The position numbers and the translations under genes were made by a program. From NCBI RefSeq assembly GCF_905147365.1, contig NC_056408.1, positions 2,418,001 to 2,482,000 of the forward strand: DNA of 64,000 nucleotides, given 5' to 3'. Every line of letters begins with the position of its first letter. Within the stretch, counting starts at the first letter, position 1. This document shows, one piece after another, positions 59,601 through 64,000 of this stretch. Source of the stretch: Aricia agestis (taxonomy: Eukaryota > Arthropoda > Insecta > Lepidoptera > Lycaenidae). A model generated the notes under the pieces. The model made no database searches. It saw only the letters and a list, made by a program, of their open reading frames with translations, and had not been told where the DNA came from.

Positions 59601-62600
59601 TGGGCCGCCCCTCGCTCATCAACGCTGCCAAAACCACTATGTCCTCGAAACTCATTGGAGCGTATCCTTTAAAATATCTGCTAATATTTTGTTTCTAGAT
59701 ATTTTAGACATAATCTAATATCTAGAACTTATTATGTGCTGCATAATAAAATATTAACTTTGCAGTAGTAGTTTTTCAATGTTTAACTATACAATATTTG
59801 ATTTTATTTTTGTAACATCTAGCAAGTACATTTAAGAACATATTATAAATTCTATAAAAAAAAAATTTAATTACATTTTTTTGTGGAGATTGTGTGAAAA
59901 TAATTTAAAATTCGATGTTTGATTATTAAAACAAAACCTAATTATTAACTATTTACAATAGTAATTTATTCACTGAATTTTACAGAAATAAAGCACTTAT
60001 TCAGATACTTTTTGGTAAAACATAATTAATTTTAAACTTAACTCAAAAAGAACTCTACTAGCGAACTTATTTTAAAAGATGGCGATTGTGAAAAAATTTG
60101 CCGCCGGCGCATTACATTACGGTCACGATCATTGTAAAAATTCACCACCGATCTGGCGCGTTCTGTTACAATTTTATTTTTGATTAAAATTATTTTCCTA
60201 AACATTCACATAGTGATTCAGACTTTTTCTCGGAAATAGTTGTGGACGCCACACAGGCTGTCAAAACTATCGACCCCCGTGGTAATGCGGTCTACCCCAT
60301 CAAGGCAGTGAACATCCTCAAAGCCCACGGCAGGAGCGCTCGGGAGAGTGTCCTTATAAAAGGCTATGCTCTCAACTGCACCGTCGCCTCGCAGGCCATG
60401 CCCAAGAAGATCTTAAACGCCAAGATTGCGTGCCTCGACTTCTCGCTTCAGAAGACTAAGATGAAGATGGGAGTTCAGGTAATTTAGAGATAGTGTAAAT
60501 TTATACTTGCAATAAGTTAAGGTACAATTCCGTGCATCGCGACAGTCAGTCGTAAGCCGCGTGCGGCCTACGACTGTCGTGAGCTGCGCGCGGCTACTTT
60601 GACTGACGCGCGCGGCCGACGACAGTCGTAGGCCGCGCGCGGCTTTCGACTGTCGCGATCACAGAGTACTTTATTATATATCGCGATGCACGGAATTGTA
60701 CCTTAAGTTTTTTTTTTTCCTATATCCACAGGCCTAGATGGCCCGTGCCCTGATTAAATTAATTCTTTTAATGTTAATATATTTTTCTTTTTTATGATAT
60801 CGTATTGCGTCGGATTACATTTCATATATTTTTCATGCATGATGTTATAATACTATTCTTTATTCACAAAAGTGTTTTGCCCTGAAGGGGCTCTAAGTGT
60901 CGTGACCTCTGGTGTTGTTGAGGGTCTTATTATGTTGGCCACCTGGTTGATGGCTGCTGTCGTCTTCCCGGAAGTCATCTTCTTGACTGGATGGGACTGG
61001 GACTTGATGATGTTGCTTGAGGAGTAGATGCCCTTGTGTATTTGCTTCAGCGCCATGGCGACGTCTTGCGGGCACCTATGTGTACAGAGAAGATCTTCGG
61101 CTACGTCTGCGAGGTGATCCGGGCGATAGTAATACAGCTCGAAGAGATTATCCCGGTCAATGTAGGGGAGCTGGTTTACGTCCCCTATTAATAGCAGGCT
61201 CTCGGCTCTGGTGATCTGCGCCGCCAGTATTATGGATCCGAAGTGACTCATAAGTGCTTCATCTTCAAGCAGCCTCGTGCGTTCCAGGTCTTCGAGTCCC
61301 TTCGGTCCATTTACTAGGAGAGATGCGATTATGCGCACCCTCCTCGAAGCTTCATGGCCTGCCTTTTCCCGAATTCTCTCCACGAGGTCTTTCTTTGCCT
61401 CGATTATTGTCGTTACAACTACATCCTCTTCGGCGTTAAAGTTTTGGACTATCCATGTCGTTTTCCCGCAACCCGGGACTCCATTTATCCAAGTTATTGC
61501 TGGGATCGTCCACTCGTCGGGGGGCTCTACCTCAGACAGGATCTGGGATGTTTGTAGGATCCTGTCTTCCAGCCATATTTCTGTCCCCCTGGTGGTAACG
61601 ACGATGGGGTCGCGAGACGGGATGTCCTCTCCTTTTGGTCCGGTCTTCGTCCAGGAGGACTATTCCTGAGGTGGCGCTGTAGTCCGCCATATGGGTAGTC
61701 AATTCCTGTCCCCTAAGGACGGTCGCTGTGTTGTTGTTATAGACCGTTGCATGGGCCTCCTCTAGTTGGATTTGTAGGAGGCCATCTTTGCCTTTTTGGT
61801 ACGACTTCATGATGTCTTCGCATTCCTTGATCCTGATGGTCTTGTTTGCCTCTAGTACGACTACATATTCCAGGAACGCGTTGATCATATGGTCTTCTTG
61901 TCGTACCACTTTCCTTAGGCTTGGACTCTTGACGAGGCCTGCCTGTGCCTTTGTTGGGTATTGTTTTATTGGTGCTTTCTGCGGTGGTTTTGGGGCGTTG
62001 GTGAATCTGCTGAGCGCATTTGCTTGGGTGTCTGGGCTTCGGAATGTGTCTGGTCGTAGGGGCAGCTGTCTCTCGAGACCTTCTTGAGGCTCTCTCCTGA
62101 AGTGTCGGCTCTCCTTTGTGACCAGCCGATGGATTTGCTGGTCGACTTTGGCGGCGAATGTTTGTTGTTTGGCCGCGGTGACAATCTCTTTTTGTTTTCC
62201 AGCCGCCCTTAATCTCCTTAATTCCTTTTCCTTTTCAGCCCAAATTTCCGCACTTGATTTCGGCGTCTCAGTAGATGGCCCTGGGAGTGATGGTTCGTTT
62301 GTCTCTGGAGACTTAGTTGTTGGGGATCTTCTCCAATTTGTGAGATGAGCAATCTTGCTTTTTATTTTGTTGATGACGTTGTTTCTTGACTTCGGGTTAA
62401 GAGTCTGCTCTACTGCTAGATTTGCCTCTAATGACTCTTCTATCTGAGTATTTACGTGGCTTAGTTATGCGGCTGTGATTTGTGATGTTTTCTCGGGTGG
62501 TTTGTTGGGCACGAGGAAGCTAAGGTCTTGGGTTCTTCCCTCGTACACAACGATTTCATGTTTTTCCGCTGCTTTAACGCACCCGAGATAGTCCGCCACT

Positions 62601-63914
62601 TCTCCTCTGTATAAGTCAGCTGTCATCACGTCAACGCTGATGGTTCTCGGTCCGATGAACGTGTCGTCTAATTATGCAATTTTCAACAAGAGCGAGCATG
62701 CCCGGGCGAATTGGGATTTTTCAGGTGTTTTGTCCAAAAGCAGCACTGTCTTATTTTTGGTGCGTACTACTCGACAATTTCGTCCATCTATTGCCTCTTC
62801 GCCCAGCTCCTCGAATTTCTTCCTTTTCATCGTCGCTCTTGTTGGCGACACTCTTTTCCCGAATGTGGAGCAGAAACATATGCCAAGTCTTTCGTAACTA
62901 TTATTCATGAACAGAACCACTTTCCTCGTTCTGATGGATGGTGTCCCACTTTCTCCCACACTCAGCCACCGGGGTATGCTGAATAGGGGAGTGACTGTTG
63001 GTTGAAGTGGGACTGCGAGGGCAGTAGGTTCTGTTCTTTCTATGTCGGTTGTTGCGCTGTCCGCTTCTTGATGTTCTTTGAATCGTTGTTTAGCGATGGT
63101 GAATATTTTCTCTATGTAAGCCAGGAACGTGTGTTTGGCGTGCTCGTCCTCCAGGTATTTGTGTAGGTCCGCTTCCTGTAAGTTGACATTCAGTTGGTGT
63201 AATATACTATAAAAGAAAAAGAGTGGCCTATCCTCTAATTTTATGTGTGCTTCTTTGTGTTGTGCACGTTTTACTTATTTACTTAAATTATGTTATTTGG
63301 GTCAAGTTTCTTTTTGTCTCTCTATTACATTAACACAAAATGTACTTCGTTCCTCAGGTGCTAGTGTCAGACCCAGAGAAACTCGAAGCGATCCGCGCTC
63401 GCGAGTTGGACATCACGAAGGAGCGTCTACAGAAGATTCTCGCGACGGGTGTCAACGTGATCCTCTGCAGTGGTGGTATCGATGACCTCTGCCTGAAATA
63501 CTTCGTGGAGTCTGGTGCTATGGGCGTGAGGCGCTGCAAGAAGTCCGATCTGAAGAGAATCGCGAAGGCCACTGGAGCTGCCTTCCTCACTTCTTTGACT
63601 AACATGGATGGTATGTTATTTATCTGTACAGTCTCTTCATCATCAAATAGCTTGTATTATAATGGTTTGTTCATAGGCAAGGCTACATAATACAAACTAA
63701 GTAACATAAGCATCATGTAATAAAACACAATTTACCACAGCCAAAGCTGTGGACTAAATACTCAATAACATACAAAGTATTTTTTCTTTACAATAATTTT
63801 TAATATTTTTTACATCACAACAGGCGAAGAAGTATTTGAGCCAAGCATGATCGGAGAGGCCGCGGAAGTAGTGCAGGAGCAGATCTGTGATGATCAACTT
63901 ATACTCATCAAAGG
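56564..63914 (+). CDS. Tcp1: T-complex protein 1 subunit alpha (CCT1), seven exons, 3' end outside window
   Basis: Alpha subunit of the cytosolic chaperonin CCT/TRiC, the ATP-driven double ring that folds actin, tubulin and other proteins. Exons are 56564-56636, 57883-58006, 58542-58659, 59480-59661, 60214-60478, 63358-63610 and 63824-63914. All junctions are GT-AG and the phases agree throughout, giving 368 codons plus 2 bases. TCP1 family signatures are visible: SSLGPVGLDKMM and VTNDGATIL around the nucleotide site in exon 2, and QDEEVGDGTTS in exon 3. Apical and intermediate domain sequence follows (DFSLQKTKMKMGVQ, SGGIDDLCLKYFVE, ICDDQLILIK). The family is about 555 residues, so roughly the last third is missing. 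The first ATG at 56564 gives the MSTMAAPLSV start that fits insect homologues; a second in-frame ATG lies at 56573. Introns 1 and 5 contain mobile elements. No frame breaks were seen. Confidence 0.97.
56935..57723. mobile_element. hAT-like MITE in CCT1 intron 1
   Basis: Flanked by the direct repeat TTTATTTAG (56926-56934 and 57724-57732), 8-9 bp as expected for hAT. Ends are imperfect inverted repeats (GGGGTTGTATTTGAATTACG against a right end reading CAACCC), about 45 bp. No coding sequence seen. It accounts for most of intron 1. Confidence 0.7.
57295..57317. other. Perfect GC-rich hairpin
   Basis: A 10-bp GGAGCCCCGC stem with its exact complement around a 3-base loop, inside the intron 1 MITE. 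It is unusually GC-rich for its surroundings. Function unknown; it may be part of the element. Confidence 0.5.
57883..58006 (+). CDS. Tcp1: CCT1 exon 2
   Basis: The acceptor TTTTTTAG precedes TG, which completes a Val codon. The exon carries the first chaperonin signature (SSLGPVGLDKMM) and VTNDGATIL of the equatorial ATPase domain. It ends in phase 2 before GTAAGC. Confidence 0.95.
58542..58659 (+). CDS. Tcp1: CCT1 exon 3
   Basis: Begins with the base completing Lys, then MLEVEHPAAKVLVELAQLQ. It contains the GDGTT nucleotide-binding loop with the conserved Asp and ends cleanly after AELLK at GTATGT. Confidence 0.95.
59480..59661 (+). CDS. Tcp1: CCT1 exon 4
   Basis: The acceptor GTTTCAG is followed by NADELVKNKIHPTSVISGYR. 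The exon ends in phase 2 within the Ala codon after SSKLIG, with donor GTATCC. This is the intermediate-domain region of the chaperonin fold. Confidence 0.95.
60214..60478 (+). CDS. Tcp1: CCT1 exon 5
   Basis: Completes the Ala codon, then DSDFFSEIVVDATQAVK through KMKMGVQ. It covers the entry into the apical domain. The donor GTAATT leads into the 2.9-kb intron that holds a MITE and a helicase-LINE remnant. Confidence 0.95.
60517..60706. mobile_element. TTAA-flanked MITE in CCT1 intron 5
   Basis: TTAA at both ends (60517-60520 and 60703-60706) encloses perfect 22-bp terminal inverted repeats (60521-60542 and 60681-60702) that begin GGTACAATTCCGTGC. The interior is a GC-rich set of GCCGCGCGCGG repeats. 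The TTAA target fits a piggyBac-type non-autonomous element. No ORF. Confidence 0.75.
60707..63260 (-). mobile_element. Helicase-bearing LINE remnant, copy 2, antisense in CCT1 intron 5
   Basis: A T run at 60708-60718 is the poly(A) tail of a minus-strand retroposed sequence. A short AT-rich 3' UTR follows, then helicase coding sequence and a long upstream coding region reaching at least 63250. The 5' limit is approximate and no target-site duplication was found. It is oriented against the host gene, so it is removed with the intron. Confidence 0.6.
60853..63250 (-). pseudogene. Broken viral-type superfamily 1 RNA helicase ORF with long N-terminal extension (LINE-encoded)
   Basis: This is homologous to the intact helicase frame at 45348-46925. 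Motif I (GVPGCGKTTW) lies near 61465-61495. Motif II (EDEALMSHFG), motif III (GDVNQLP) and motif IV (CTHRCPQDVA) lie between about 61270 and 61050. Motifs V and VI are absent: the frame runs into unrelated sequence and stops at 60853. A 1-base frameshift near 61640 separates the upstream part (with DHMINAFLEY, near 61900) from the motif I part. Further upstream, open stretches near 62000-62200 and 62670-63250 include KRKKFEELGEEAIDGR and RPLFFFYSILHQL; I do not recognise a domain there. This is an old viral-type gene capture now decayed, non-functional as it stands. Confidence 0.7.
63358..63610 (+). CDS. Tcp1: CCT1 exon 6
   Basis: The acceptor TTCCTCAG is followed by VLVSDPEKLEAIRAREL, then ITKERLQKILATGVNVIL and SGGIDDLCLKYFVE. 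It is apical-domain sequence and ends in phase 1 at MD(G) before GTATGT. Confidence 0.95.
63824..63914 (+). CDS. Tcp1: CCT1 exon 7
   Basis: The acceptor ATCACAACAG leads to GEEVFEPSMIGEAAEV and then ICDDQLILIK. It ends in phase 2 at GG|GTATGA. The remaining exons lie beyond the window. Confidence 0.92.
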
Positions 63915-64000
63915 GTATGAAAATTGTGACCAAGTAGTTTCTTATATAGTATAACATTAAAAACAGTAAAAGTATCTATCACAAATTGGAAAATTTATTC

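Noticed and set aside
60853..61383. Treating the minus-strand helicase frame as a host gene nested in CCT1
   Set aside because: Poly(A)-type end, frameshift and missing motifs V-VI mark it as a decayed retroposed copy.

Overview
This window looks like nuclear DNA of a moth or butterfly (Lepidoptera). The evidence is spliced genes with GT-AG introns in AT-rich DNA, a Pao-type BEL retrotransposon, tRNA-derived SINEs, very dense miniature inverted-repeat elements (MITEs), and a poly(A)-tailed non-LTR insertion that encodes an RNA-virus-type helicase. That last feature is known mainly from lepidopteran LINEs. Species is not determinable from the sequence alone.

The one certain host gene is the chaperonin subunit TCP1-alpha/CCT1 on the plus strand. 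Seven exons lie between 56564 and 63914, and the gene runs off the right edge (368 codons visible of roughly 555 in the family). Intron 1 holds a hAT-like MITE. Intron 5 holds a TTAA-flanked MITE and an antisense, frameshifted helicase-LINE remnant. A second host gene is suggested on the minus strand: a GC-rich possible first exon near 36.75 kb, a 56-bp exon at 21.7 kb and a signal-peptide exon at 13.7 kb. No further exon could be assigned, so its identity is unknown.

Region by region: 0.2-5.2 kb is nested repeats (a hAT-like element carrying a LINE RNase H remnant, SINEs, a 781-bp hAT foldback). 7.7-13.1 kb is microsatellites, MITEs and copies of a SINE-like repeat. 14.1-21.1 kb lies between a pair of TTAA-flanked terminal inverted repeats and contains a 2.26-kb hAT-like element and a 0.5-kb inverted duplication that copied one end of it. 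22.2-31.8 kb holds Harbinger-like and TA-flanked MITEs, a LINE 3' end, SINEs and a P-element-like miniature that still carries the first THAP exon. 37.4-47.0 kb is an LTR fragment next to a nearly complete BEL/Pao element. Its LTRs differ at 3 of 333 positions, its reading frames are broken, and its 3' LTR is split by a 5'-truncated LINE with an intact helicase frame. 47.4-56.1 kb is MITEs, long (TA)n tracts, degenerate tandem repeats and LTR remnants.

Apart from the chaperonin, essentially all recognisable coding sequence belongs to mobile elements. The nesting gives several internal empty-site controls (paired LTRs, inverted arms, tandem repeat copies) that fix insertion boundaries and relative ages without other genomes.
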